Source: Sodiomyces alkalinus F11
Taxonomy: Eukaryota; Ascomycota; Sordariomycetes; Glomerellales; Plectosphaerellaceae
Assembly: GCF_003711515.1 (NCBI RefSeq)
Contig: NW_021167079.1
Span: forward strand, 4,139,476 to 4,203,475
Length of the DNA stretch: 64,000 nucleotides
Direction of reading: 5' to 3'
The notes under the pieces are model-generated. The model ran no database searches. It was not told the DNA's origin and saw only the letters and a list, made by a program, of their open reading frames with translations. Both the position numbers and the translations under genes were made by a program. Of this stretch, positions 46,901-57,780 are shown one piece after another (position 1 is the first letter of the stretch; each line of letters begins with the position of its first letter).

Positions 46901-47194
46901 CAACGGGCATCGACAATGGAGCAGCAACAAAGCGGTATTCCGGCGGCCATTCAGCGCGTGGCCAGTCACCTCGATCCCAACCAGCCGATCCGATTGCAGC
47001 CAAGTCCAGCGTACTATCCCCCGCCGGCTGATGGCATGGTCGGCATAGAAAGCACCCCAGGCAGGCAAGCCGGCCGGCGCGGCAGCCGTACGCAACAGCA
47101 AGGCGGCAGGGGAAATCGCGACTTCATTCGGAACCTGGAAGAGCGCACTCTAGAAGAGGGTTTCATGGGTGGTCAGCAGAACCCTTGGCACTGA
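43929..47194 (+). CDS. yak1: Yak1 dual-specificity protein kinase (DYRK family)
   Basis: Exons are 43929-44810, 45011-45210, 45273-45432, 45541-46279 and 46347-47194 (942 aa). The N-terminal 290 residues are Q/P/S-rich with a poly-Q tract. After the Yak1 entry block (ATYRICNPNFKYESSRNPRR, YILYVNDILGSEEAGHK) comes the kinase domain. It shows YLILDVLGQGTFGQVVK, VAVKVIK, HCDLKPEN (D491), IDFGSACDERQTVYTYIQSR with the autophosphorylated tyrosine pair (Y523/Y525), and IDMWSLGCIVVELFLG. The kinase end includes PLERWSPQQAKLHPFI. The tail carries an AQ repeat and is P/Q-rich. Yak1 is a nuclear and cytoplasmic growth inhibitor under PKA/TOR control in yeasts. Intron 1 is 200 nt and contains a 17-T run. 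Confidence 0.95.
44857..44873. repeat. Poly-T (17) in yak1 intron 1
   Basis: A homopolymer of 17 T inside the intron, followed by more T-rich sequence up to about 44930. Confidence 0.9.
46584..46621 (+). repeat. In-frame CAGGCC hexanucleotide repeat in yak1
   Basis: Six tandem CAGGCC units encode alternating Gln-Ala in the disordered tail. Length change in multiples of six would keep the frame. Confidence 0.9.
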
Positions 47195-50100
47195 TTCCAC
47201 CAAGCGCAATAGCTCGTAGCTCTACTCCGAGGACGAATTTTCAAGTCGTCGAATTTAATACGAAAGTATCGGACTGAACTGACCCGCGTCTCGTCCCTTA
47301 CCTCGGCGCGACATACTGGCTCGAGACGCGGAAGTACAGAAATGAACCAGAGCAAGAAGGAGCAAAAGGCTTTCATTCGCCCGATGGCTATACTTGCTGT
47401 ATTGCAGCGCATTATGAGTTGGGGACACGTACGGTGCCTGGACTGGGGGAATGAAGAATCCGGACCTGTTACAGCAAAACAAGCGACTTCCCACTGGGAA
47501 CAACACAGCGGCTCATATGAGCAGAGTTTCGCGCCCCACGTCCAGGCATACAAAATTCTGCAGGTCCCCTAGACGATCAGATGATCGATTGGAATGCCCT
47601 CATGATAGATAGGGGGCATGCGCTGCTCGGCGAGTGAATGACAAGGGCAACTAGGCCAAGTTGGGCCACTTTCAAAGCCAGGCCAGGGCTGTAGCCTCCG
47701 GAGGGATGGTGGGCGGGGTGGGTGGCAGTAGGCACCGTTTTATTACGCATGTCAGGTTCAGGGACGGTTATCTGCCTCTTCTCGTTTATGTTTTTCTTCT
47801 TCTGCAGCTCGAGTCGTTTGAGAGAAAGTCAGTCGTTGGAAGTCTGCCGGAAAAAAAAAGGGGGGGGGGCGGGGGGCCGGGGGTTCAGTGGAGCGGCCTG
47901 GCATTGAGATTTTGTTCCTTGCCCAACCCCACGAAGCATGGCCAGCTACCGTTTGGCTTTTTGTGCGCTCGCAGTTAGTTAACCTTAAGGATCTATGAAG
48001 GGCGTGTTTACGCGAGTAGATGTGGCTAGGCGAGTCAACAGCGATCGTTTGCTTCTGCTTCTTTGTAGGCACGAAAATGGTTAGTCTCCCATGGAAAGCT
48101 GACAGAGTGATGTTATCCCTGGCATTGGACTTGCTCTTCCAAGGTTTCTGAAGGTGGGGTAGCACGGTAGCGCTTACCTGTCCCGATTCCGACTTGAGGC
48201 CTTCTGTGATATTTGGGGGGAGGTTGAGGTGGGAATGTGACGATCTAAGCACTAATAATACCCAAGGAGTAGGTAAATTGGGAGTCCATCTGTGTCTGTC
48301 TTTCCCGTTAGATATCTACTAATTTGACGCTCACAACTGAAATTATTCCAGATAATTCTAACCGTCAAGTCATGATCAGATGCGGAGAAATATGTAATGA
48401 ATGAACGCCCGTCTTCAGACCCTTTCTTTCGAATTCCTATTTCTAGCTACAGACATCGAGCTTCGGCCAAGGTTCAAACCCATTTTTTTTATAGCCGCTG
48501 CTTTACTCACAAATATCATCCTAGCGAGCTACCTTAGTTTTAAGTCAAGACGCGAGAGCCCGCAGTTCAAGCCTTCTCGTGCAGGTTCTCGCGTCATCCA
48601 TATCCAACAGTATCTCAACTATTGACTATGGACCATCCCTTGGTACACAGTCTGTTCCGCAAGAAGTGGCCCGGCCCGGGCCCCTCCTCTCACCCGGAGA
48701 AACCCAAGAGACGGCCACGGGGCTCCCTTCGTGCTTGGTCGTTCCGGGCGTTGATCGGGCGACGAGGTGGAAGCGAAGGCAGCACGTCGCTCGCGCAAGG
48801 GTAGGTCGGCAGCAGAGAGACACGGAACGAGCGTTGGATTCACGAGAAGAAGAGAAGCCTTCCCTTACCGAGGACTGTCGATATCACCGGGGAGCTGGAA
48901 ACGGGAAGCTGTTTTGACCCGCATGCCTTGTGGTATGGAACCTCCATGTGCTCCAGGCGGCCTCCTGATTCTATTGTGAATTGTTATCCCTCGTCCTTCT
49001 GTTTATATTCGGGATTCTTGAGCTGACCGTTCGTTTTATATTGCTGCTTCTAGATGGCCGACAGTGTTGTTCTCAGCGGACGAATGAGACTGGACGAACT
49101 TAGGCCCAACGTTACCCTTTCCAGAGGAGATGACTGGTTTTGGGGGACACTTGTTGGGGCCTGTCCAGTTCAGGGGTTGGATATGCCTACTACAAACCCA
49201 CGGAAGTTCTGTAGAGGGGGGACTTCTCGTCCCAATCAGCCACGATGCCCCTTAGAACGATGCTTGCACGGTCGACATACGGGAATACCGACTTATATCG
49301 GTAGTATATACCCTTCGACCACTATATGACGGTGTTTCCCATGTGGATTGTAGCCATTGGGTCATCGGCGGCCAGCGGAGCGCGGGACAAGGTCCTCAGT
49401 TGCCGCATCCAGCTTGTTCTTCCAACAAACTAAACTGCGCACGCACCAGTTCGGGAAACATCCATAAAGGAACTAGGAATCATGGAGATTGTCGGAGCTG
49501 AAGTCGTGAAGAAGCCTGGCTCATCCTCGAGTCTCTAATGGCTGGGCAAGGTGGATTGGAGACGCACTCCTATCCAAGCTACAGACGTCCCATAGCGCCA
49601 CAGTGGTCGGACCGTCGGTCAACTATCCGAAAGAGCGCATGTACTGACTGGTCTTCTTCTACCCTGGGAAGGACAGACAGCTTGTCGGGTGAACAACAGA
49701 GGGCATCATCTTCCGTGGCACGTTGGGTCACTCATTAATTAGGTAGGTACCTAGGTATTTCTTGCGAGGGGACGATACGAATATACCTTATCGCGACCTT
49801 AGTAATCAACGTGTTGGAGAACGACATTCGTAGGTTCATGTTAATTACTTCGTGAAATCGCTTCGTCTCTTTTGCCGACCCATGCTATAACCGTGGTTTG
49901 CGGTTTGTAAAGACACCCCTGCTGAACCTAAAGCCACATCCTTTGCATCTCCGACACGTCTCGCTGGACCAATCCAACAGAGTACAAACTTCAAAACGCG
50001 CCGGTCGTTGGAAAACCCATTGTCATTTTTCTGCCTTCAACTACCTTTTCCTCACCATTCGCTCTGCTCGTTCTTTTCACGGCTACATATTTCGTAGACA

Positions 50101-50268
50101 TTCGCCCGTCGACTTCATTATTTGCTTCTGGACTTTGGAATATCTTAATTTTCCATCCGCTAGCCACGACATTTGTCACTGCGAGACATCCGACACATCT
50201 CCCGCCGCCATCCTCCCCCACGACACCTTACCCACCTTCCTCACAGGCCATCGCCTTCATCCCTCAAG
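47195..50268. other. Intergenic region with G-rich tract
   Basis: 3.1 kb between yak1 and the RRM gene. A run of 9 A is followed by 10 G, then G6 and G5 (47853-47884). One AGGTACCT lies at 49745. The last 400 bp are C/T-rich leader. Open frames here (for example 48622-48804, 49054-49329) show no family signature. Confidence 0.5.
47853..47884 (+). repeat. A9-G10-C-G6-CC-G5 purine tract
   Basis: Three G-runs of 10, 6 and 5 in close spacing, preceded by an A-run. It fits an intramolecular G-quadruplex on the plus strand. Confidence 0.7.
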
Positions 50269-51427
50269 ATGGCCAAGGTCGCCACCGATTTCGAAAAGAT
50301 CATTCAAGAGGGTATGCTGCTTTCGAACGGCTGTTTTGCCAAACATCTGCTGACAAGGACTCCCTTCTCTTTTCCTGCGACCGACCACAGGCCGAGAACG
50401 CAAGAAGAACCAGGCTCTTGCCGAGAGAATCTTCTCCAAGGATCGCAGACAAAGTGCGCCTGCCAAAACAAAACCGGGCACAGGGCCTTCGCTCGCTAGC
50501 AGGGTCGGTGTCAAGAAGGTGTGGCGAAAATGACAAAACCAAAGCTCGACGAAACAAGGCTGACTGGGGTTTCCCCTTTTTCGTTCCTGTACAGCGCACA
50601 TCCATGGGCCCCTCTAAACCGATACCAGCTGGAAATGTCAATGGCGACTGGACACACGACTTACATCCGACGGTAAACAACAACAACAACAACAACGGCG
50701 GCGGCAGGAGTCTCGCCTCGCGTGTCGGCGTGCAAGGCACCAAGAAGATCCCCACGGGGCCCAGAAGGACCGAGAGGCGGGCCGAACAGCGCGCTGCCCG
50801 TCTTGGGAACGCTCTGGAGAGGGAGGACGCCGCACAATCATCTGCGCCTGTGCCTCCGTCTGCGCCTGCGAGCATGGGTCTCTCGATCCGGGGGCTTGCG
50901 GGGCCCTTTGCCGTCATGGCGCAGAACTTCGCGCCGGGAACCACCGCGGCTGATATTGAGAGCGCCATGACGCCTGTGGGCGGTGAGATGCTCAGCTGCA
51001 CCATCATGAAGACGAGCCCGATCATGGTCGTCGAGATGCTGTTTGCTTCCAGGGAAGGTGGAGAGGCGGTCATTGCTACATTCAACAACAAGCATGTACG
51101 TTGTTGGGCTTTTCCCTTGTCCCCCATCTTCTCCTTTTTTTTTTTTTTTTTTTTTCTTCCCTCCGTCGAAACGCGTTTGCCTAATATTTCTTTTTCCATC
51201 CTCTCTAGGCCGATGGTCGGCTCATCAAGGTCTACGCCAAACCTGGAGGTTACAAGCCGTTCTCTTCGCAAAGACATGCCGCAGCGGAGAGACAGAGTGG
51301 CAACATCGTCGATGGCCTCTACGGATTCGATGACCCCATGGCCGAGGACGATCACGGCAGACTCTATAGTGATACGCTCGTTGGTGATAATCGAAGAGGT
51401 GGTCGGGGCCGTCGAGGCGGAAGGTGA
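50269..51427 (+). CDS. Fungal RRM protein with RGG-type tail
   Basis: Exons are 50269-50311, 50391-50518, 50595-51095 and 51209-51427 (296 aa). A short N-terminal helix (MAKVATDFEKIIQEG-RERKKN) is followed by a basic disordered region. A peptide SLASRVGV occurs twice, once on each side of intron 2, and a run of seven Asn follows the splice site. The RRM is at about residues 155-240 (LAGPFAVMAQNFAPGTTAAD, IMVVEMLFASREGGEAVI, ADGRLIKVYAKP). It reads as an RRM with RNP2 VMAQNF and RNP1 MVVEMLF. The end RRGGRGRRGGR is an RGG-type RNA-binding tail. This looks like a general RNA-binding or mRNA-export adaptor; I do not assign a name. Intron 3 carries a 21-T run. Confidence 0.8.
50676..50696 (+). 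repeat. (AAC)7 in-frame repeat
   Basis: Seven AAC codons give a poly-Asn run between the two SLASRVGV motifs of the RRM protein. Confidence 0.9.
51135..51155. repeat. Poly-T (21) in intron 3 of the RRM gene
   Basis: A run of 21 T between the donor and the branch region, unusually long for a 113-nt intron. Confidence 0.9.
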
Positions 51428-52493
51428 ACGTTACGTCGATTACCTGTGAATGCGAAGAAGCATTGTATGTATCGATGGACACGGGGCGATTTCTCTGGCT
51501 CTGAAACAGACGCTCGTCAATTTTTAAAAATTTTCTACGGATTTCAGGGATCTGTGTACTATGGAAGGGACTGGGAGTTGAGGGTGGACTGTGACAGCGC
51601 TTGTACATGGCATGGGTCTTTAAATCGGGTGCCAAGCACAGACAAAAATATGTTTCTGGTTCCGACTTGGAAGACACGTTTCGGCTTCTGGGGAGGACGA
51701 GCGAGCATGCTGTGGGTAGCCAAACAATCTAGACCGAGCCCAAACTGTTAAGTCCAGTCTGGGTGATGGACACCCGCCCCTTGTCAGCCTGGACAAGTAC
51801 GACGACGTCAACTGGACGCCTAACTCGTGCATCAGCATTGTCCTTGGAGAAGTCTTAATGTTCTCCTCGACGTAGGTTGACCCCTCTGCCTTTTTTGTTT
51901 CTTATGCTTGAGGCCCAGGTGGGGCTCTGAATCAACACCGGCGTCCGAGCACCGACGCCGGGGTGACCGGGGCTGACCCGCCCCGGTGTCGGGCCCACAT
52001 ATCGGATATCATACCGAAGACTACTATGCTACATAGAAGATGCTGCCTGTCCGTATGCATGACGAGCGACACAGCTCGTAGAGGTAATCTCGACAAAGAT
52101 AGGCGGCAGCCAGCCGGTACTGGGTGCTTACGACCGAGGAAATACCCGTCGCCGGTCGGACAGATCTGAACCGATGGGTAATTGATGACTGCCGAGGTGA
52201 GAGAACCTTAACAGAACCAATGGACCTCACCCTTTGGCCTGTGCATATTGGTGCAAAGAAGGAGTTCATACAGGGATGGAGTGCAGGGTTACCTTGACGG
52301 GACATGATCGTCACCACGGTTAGTGGGGAAATGGAGCATAACATCACGATGTCCGGGGTAAATTCCACGGGTGCAGAGGAGGGGCACTATGTAGGATTGG
52401 TAATGGAGAAGGGAGGCAGCGGATATTGAGTCCTAGACCTCGTATTGGCGCGCGTCACTGACAGCTGCCAGTATAGCTGATCTGTTCCCGGAA

Positions 52494-52519
52494 GGCGGCG
52501 GCGGCGGCGGCGGCGGCGG
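52494..52519. repeat. (GGC)8-9 trinucleotide repeat
   Basis: Tandem GGC units outside any coding model. Confidence 0.9.
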
Positions 52520-54994
52520 ACTCGAGTCTAGTTGAACATCAAGGATGTTGGTTGAGTTGAGAGCAAGGAAAAAACAAGAGAGTGGGGAGTTGGCCCGTTT
52601 CCCAGGTCTGAATTTCCGTCGATTTTTACAAGGAGCCTTCTCCAGACTCTAGACCATTCGCTCGACTAACATCCATAGCCCTAAGGCAGCCAACAAGAAA
52701 CCATGCGTCCCAGATTCTTCACAGGCCTCTGACTTTTTCATCATAAGTCACGACAGACAATGCGTGATATATGATTAGGTCTACAGGCTGTAGCTCCGTT
52801 TCTTTATCACTTTATATGGAGTTCATCCTGAGCATATATGTACATCCACTAAGTCTCTCGGAGGGGCCTGACTAAAGCCATGGTAAACAACTTGGTCCTT
52901 TTTCGCAAAAATTAAAACTAATAGAGACTTAGGAGGTTATGGAAGGGGTCTTTCTGGTCTACCTTACCATATCATGGCCGTATCTTCTGAATGGATACAA
53001 ACGCAACCCTCGTCAAAGGCTGATGCCATGATAGTGCAAGATATAAATTGCTGAGAGAGACCCAATCAGATCTTTAACTCGAAATTATATTCAACTCTTG
53101 AGACTCTTTGGGAAAGACTTGATAGACGAATTCTTCGCAGTGTGACGGAAGGCACTGGCTTGATACATTTTCCTCGTCTTCTTGCACCTTGAGACAAGAA
53201 ATGTCTACCGGCCTCCTACTGAGAAAGCTGAATCTTAAGATGAGCTGTAAATCTCGCCTTCTCGTCACCCGCTGACTCAGGGATCGCCCGTTACTCACGT
53301 GCAGAGATTGGGAGTGGGGGCAGTCATGAGCATTGTAAGGTGGCGTAGGTGTTGAGGAGCTTAAAGTCTTCTCATCGCCCGAACTTGATATTTTGAGCCC
53401 CATGATGCTCCCCTTTTGCCTTTTGACCACTATCAGAGAGTCAGGTGTCTAGATGACGGCATTGAGTAACGGTAGACACGTATCGGACCACGAACATCCT
53501 GCTGTAGAGGCGACCATGTAGCACATTGGCATCGGGAGGAGCATGTGAATCATGTGATTGTGACCTGCCTAGACTGTTAAGCGCCCATCTCATAGGTAGG
53601 TAGATTTCTGTGTTTTTATGGCGACCTGGACTTCGAATCCGGGGATGTAACAAGCCATTTCCGCGCGCATTGCCCACAGGCGGGGATAAGAATCGATAAG
53701 GGTGGCAGAACTTGGTGGGTGCACTGTGAGAGGACGGAGTAGAAGGCTGAGTTTCTAGTCCCATGGCCAGATAGGTCAAACCATTCGCGGTTGCCGTATG
53801 AAGAAGGTAAAAAGAATGAAAAGAATTAATCAGTAGGTGGGTTGCAATTGTCGGCAAGCTCATAACGACCCCAAAAGAAATTAAAATGCAGAATGTATTC
53901 AGTCCTGACCCCTGGTGTTACTGACCGGTAATATGGCCCGTCCCGTGGTGAACCGGCCAGTTGGAGCCCGATATGAACTCTGTCAATTGAAAATGTTGGC
54001 TTCGGGACCGAGAGTGACAAGGGCATTATTATGGCTACTGGGAAGCCTCGCATGGCCAGAAGGAAACTTGAACTAACGTGCGTTGGACAAGAAATGTGTT
54101 GATCCGCCCCAGCCTTGCATGAAAGCACTGAGGAGTTACTTTTGTAGACGTCTACTTGCAATATGGGAAGAACCACCCTCGGCACAAAGGAACGGACATG
54201 CGGACCATGAGTCCATGACGAGCGAAGAACAGATCTAGATTCTAGAGTCTGGACGTTTTGTGATAAGAACCAGATTATGATTGGATACGGGGCAGAAGAA
54301 CATGGGAGATACCTCGAGGCTTAACACTGGTGCAACCAAGGTCGCATGGGAAGGTTGGCAAAAGTTAACGTTACCGTGACACCATCTGTCAACTTGGCAT
54401 GTGGACGGTTTCTGGTAAGGGCATGGCGCTCATACGTAAGGGAACAGGAGAATGCTTGACCCCGGTGAGTCCAAGGGCCTGGACCCTTAACTATTAGTTA
54501 TCTGATCTACTAGAGGCCGTTCTCAAAATAAGAAGACCTTACTTAGATGGGAATAGGGTAACCAGCATACTGACTGTCCATGAGAGTCTCTAAGAGATGA
54601 GATCAGGGGTAGGTACACCGTACACTAGGCCGCCCGGCTTCTTGGTGGTGAGGCCCCAATGCATGTAACATGTGAATATGCAAGTGCCTGGTGAGAAGGG
54701 AGGGGACAGGGGATTATAGGGCCGTCCAATGTCAAATACTTGGTAGACTGGGCGATGAATAGGGTTAGAGAGCAGAGAGCAAAACAAAGACTGCATTAGG
54801 GCAGATTCGGAATTCGGGGGGTGCAAGTTTTGAAAAATAGTAATTAAGGAGCATCTTCTTTTGCCAGTTGGGAAGATTAGGTGCCGAAGGACTGATAAAA
54901 AGGTAGTAGGCGTTTAAAAGGATCGAGTGAAAGGGCAGGGATAATTTGTGTATTACAACATTGGACGTGATATTTTTCGGGTTTGGGGGTGAGG

Positions 54995-55023
54995 TGTCGA
55001 ACTGTCGAACTGTCGAACTGTCG
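54995..55023. repeat. TGTCGAAC 8-nt tandem repeat
   Basis: About three and a half tandem units of TGTCGAAC with perfect internal identity. Confidence 0.9.
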
Positions 55024-56415
55024 ATGCGGATCGATGGAGGAGTCTTCGTACTTCGTACATAGGCACATATGATCGACAGGAACGGGACTGGGAAAGAAAT
55101 AAGGATACGCCCGATAACCGGGGAAATTTCGGGTCAAGCAGTGAAGCTGACGAATAAGATTTCGTGTTAGAGACGTGGGCCGAGACTTACTCCGTAGTTA
55201 CCTGGTACTTTCGAATAAACTTATTGATTAGTCACAACGTCCCAGGACGTTCGTAAGTCTCGACGATCCTAACCTCCTTTCCATCGCTCGCTCTCTTTTC
55301 TCATCCACGTCTCTACCGGTAATTAATACTCTCCCACTTACAAATTTCCATCACTGACTCTTAATAGGCAGGAGACGACACGCACACATAGTTTGTGGCA
55401 AGTGTCCCAACGGTCCGACCATATTGTCGCCGTCGCTGGTGCCGCCATCTGTCATACAAATGCAGGCAGCAGGACCTCCCGGAGTCCCGTCCTTCCAGGG
55501 CATATGATAATTGATAATTATCCACCTCCCTTTTCCAGTTACCACCACCTCTACGTCTGCCCGATGTGTCTCCCCCTGCCCCTGTCCCCGGCGCAACCAC
55601 ACTACTGCTTCACAATGAGCGCGCCCGAGGAACGGAGTGATAGCAGGATACAGACTACAGTCATGCCGAAATTCCCCTGCCGTCCCCATTCTATGCGACA
55701 CCACGGGATCGACGGGTATGACACGTATCTCACATCTTCCATGCCATCTGTTCGTCGGAAGACCATGACAAGTGCCGGTGAACCAATGCCAAGTTGTTCA
55801 ATGCCAAGTTGTTTCGTCCTTTCTGGACGACTAAACGACTCCATGTTGTCGGGGACGGCTCCCACTTCAGACAAGGGGTGATGGGATCTTGTCCTACATC
55901 GTCCGTAGACTGCCAAATCGACTCTACGAGGACCTGGAATATCCTGTTCGACGTTACGTGCAACATGTGAATCAAGGGGGATCGTTCCCCGATCTCGACC
56001 TGACCTACATCCATGTGGCTAGCGCAGGTTTTGTTGTCAAGCACTGGGACGGGGATGGAAACGATACCACCATGCTATGGCTTCTTCTCGTCCCTCAAAA
56101 CACCCTGTACTGTAAGTGTATTATTGCGCCTCGGGCGGCGCAAGCTACATAAAGAGATGCGATCCTCATTCAAAACATGACACTTGACTGGATCGCAGAG
56201 TTCTCAAACAACAGGCTCTTGTTATACATTCCTTTACTCAACACGATTGATTCGCGTCGAGACTACCTTACATTACAACCTGACACCTTCCCTTGTACTC
56301 GCACATACCCGAAACTATCCTATACCCGAGCAGTGCTCTCATAACGAGATAGCCCCTGAAAGCTGCCGACGCAACTGTACATGCTCTCTTGCGCATACAC
56401 ACCCAAACCGTCAAG

Positions 56416-57147
56416 ATGAAGACTCTGTCTGTTGCCTCCACCGCCGCCGTCCTCCTTGGCCTGGCTAGCGCCCATATGGAGATGACCTGGCCACCCCCTT
56501 TCCGCTCCCGCCACAACCCGTTCACCACCGACATCGACTATAGCATGACCAATCCCCTTAGTTCGTCCGGCTCCGACTTTCCCTGCAAGGGCTACCACAG
56601 ACTTCTCGATACAGCTCAGGGCGGATCTGTCGTCGAATGGGAGGCCGGCCAGTCGTACGGCCTCACCCTCGGTGGTTCGGCTACCCATAACGGCGGGAGC
56701 TGCCAAGCCTCTCTATCCTACGATAGGGGACAGACCTGGACCGTCATCCACTCGTATATCGGCAACTGCCCCCTAAAGCCTACCTGGGAGTTCAGCCTGC
56801 CTCACGACACGCCATCGGGAAGCGCCCTCTTTGCCTGGTCTTGGTTCAACAATATCGGCAACCGCGAAATGTACATGAACTGCGCCCACGTCACCATCTC
56901 CGGCTACGAATCTGCTGCTGAGATTCAGGAGCGTGCTCGGCCTCCCGGAGCCCCTTTCTACGGCCGCCCCGCACTGTTTGTTGCCAACGTCGGAAACGGG
57001 TGCAGCACCCTCGAGGGCGCCGATGTTGAGTTCCCCCAGCCTGGGCCGGATGTTGACTACGCTACCAGCAGGTCTGCTCCCCCCCAGGGCTCCTGTGGTG
57101 CCTTTTCTGCGCTTAAGAAGCGATCTGCCAAGGTTTTCCGTGCCTGA
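56416..57147 (+). CDS. Secreted AA11 lytic polysaccharide monooxygenase
   Basis: Intronless, 243 aa. The signal peptide MKTLSVASTAAVLLGLASA is followed by H20, so processing leaves His1 as copper ligand. HMEMTWPPPFRSRHNP is the typical AA11 start. The second copper His is likely H91 in SATHNGGSCQ, and the axial tyrosine Y153 in NREMYMNCAHV. Eight cysteines are visible, fitting disulfides. AA11 enzymes oxidatively cleave chitin. The short tail, ending in basic residues, lacks the C-terminal X278 chitin-binding module found in many AA11 proteins. The start is the ATG directly before the signal peptide; an in-frame upstream start at 56389 would spoil it. The gene stands alone next to the gene-poor region. 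Confidence 0.92.
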   Translation: MKTLSVASTAAVLLGLASAHMEMTWPPPFRSRHNPFTTDIDYSMTNPLSSSGSDFPCKGYHRLLDTAQGGSVVEWEAGQSYGLTLGGSATHNGGSCQASLSYDRGQTWTVIHSYIGNCPLKPTWEFSLPHDTPSGSALFAWSWFNNIGNREMYMNCAHVTISGYESAAEIQERARPPGAPFYGRPALFVANVGNGCSTLEGADVEFPQPGPDVDYATSRSAPPQGSCGAFSALKKRSAKVFRA

Positions 57148-57780
57148 GTGGCCTGCCTGGCAAGCCTCAGGCCGAGAACGCAAGAAACATGAGGGGTTGG
57201 GCTTGCGGAAGAGTCGGACGGTAGAGCGGACGGCATTTCTTGACAATATGTGGGAGATATACATTCTTTACGCTTCATGATGGAATTTCTTTTTGCCCAT
57301 TTTACTCGTTCTTATATATTGGAATCTGATTATACATAATCTCCCTCCCTGTGTTATACATGACTCGGTTCTTGCGCCTTGCTGCTTAGCAGAGGCGGGC
57401 CTTCGCTTGAATCGACCATACCCCATAAACGAAGCATTTTGCACATCAGCTTCCGAGTAGATATTGGATAGCAATGGAGTCGTGTCAATGATGGACGAAG
57501 TTAGCTTGGCTGTGGGTGATCTCGTCGATCGGCGGACAAGAACCCTTGTCACCAGGGGTAAGCCTCCAAGCTATGGATGTTTATGGTTGCTGCTTGAAAG
57601 CTGGTGCCAAATGAGATTGGGACTTTATCGGACGTCTAAAGCCATATGTACATACAAATACAAATACATGATCCATTAAGATGTTCGTGCAGGTAGGGTA
57701 TCGTAAATTGCCCTTGATACAGTGTTGATACAGTCCTGATGATACATTCCATCGCTGCTGGAAGCGGCGCCAGAAACCCG
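57148..57780. other. Convergent 3' spacer (AA11 / PPR)
   Basis: 633 bp, AT-richer than the genes, with TACAAATACAAATAC repeats at about 57650. No gene is seen. Confidence 0.45.

Larger units (their letters stand above)
51428..56415. other. Gene-poor region of about 5 kb
   Basis: No supported gene. I see a GGC repeat (52494), an 8-nt tandem repeat (54995), a tandem 15-nt duplication AATGCCAAGTTGTTC at about 55800, and ACTTCGTAC motifs near 55043. Open frames of 80-160 codons on both strands (53441-53863, 53826-54185, 55393-55881, 55730-56044) have no recognisable family. The AA11 promoter must lie at the right end. Confidence 0.55.

Noticed and set aside
48466..48492. Possible tRNA B box (GGTTCAAACCC) followed by a T-run
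   Set aside because: The bases around it do not form a T-stem, and no A box or acceptor stem pairs at the right distance upstream.
53620..53650. TTCGAATCC stretch resembling a tRNA T-loop
   Set aside because: The preceding bases do not fit the GG of a B box and no cloverleaf can be drawn.
53441..54185. Two overlapping minus-strand open frames of 140 and 119 codons
   Set aside because: No recognisable domain, no intron structure joining them, and residue use looks random.
55730..56152. Opposing open frames on both strands in front of the AA11 gene
   Set aside because: I tried to read them as a decayed gene but neither frame shows a known motif or signal peptide followed by a fold.
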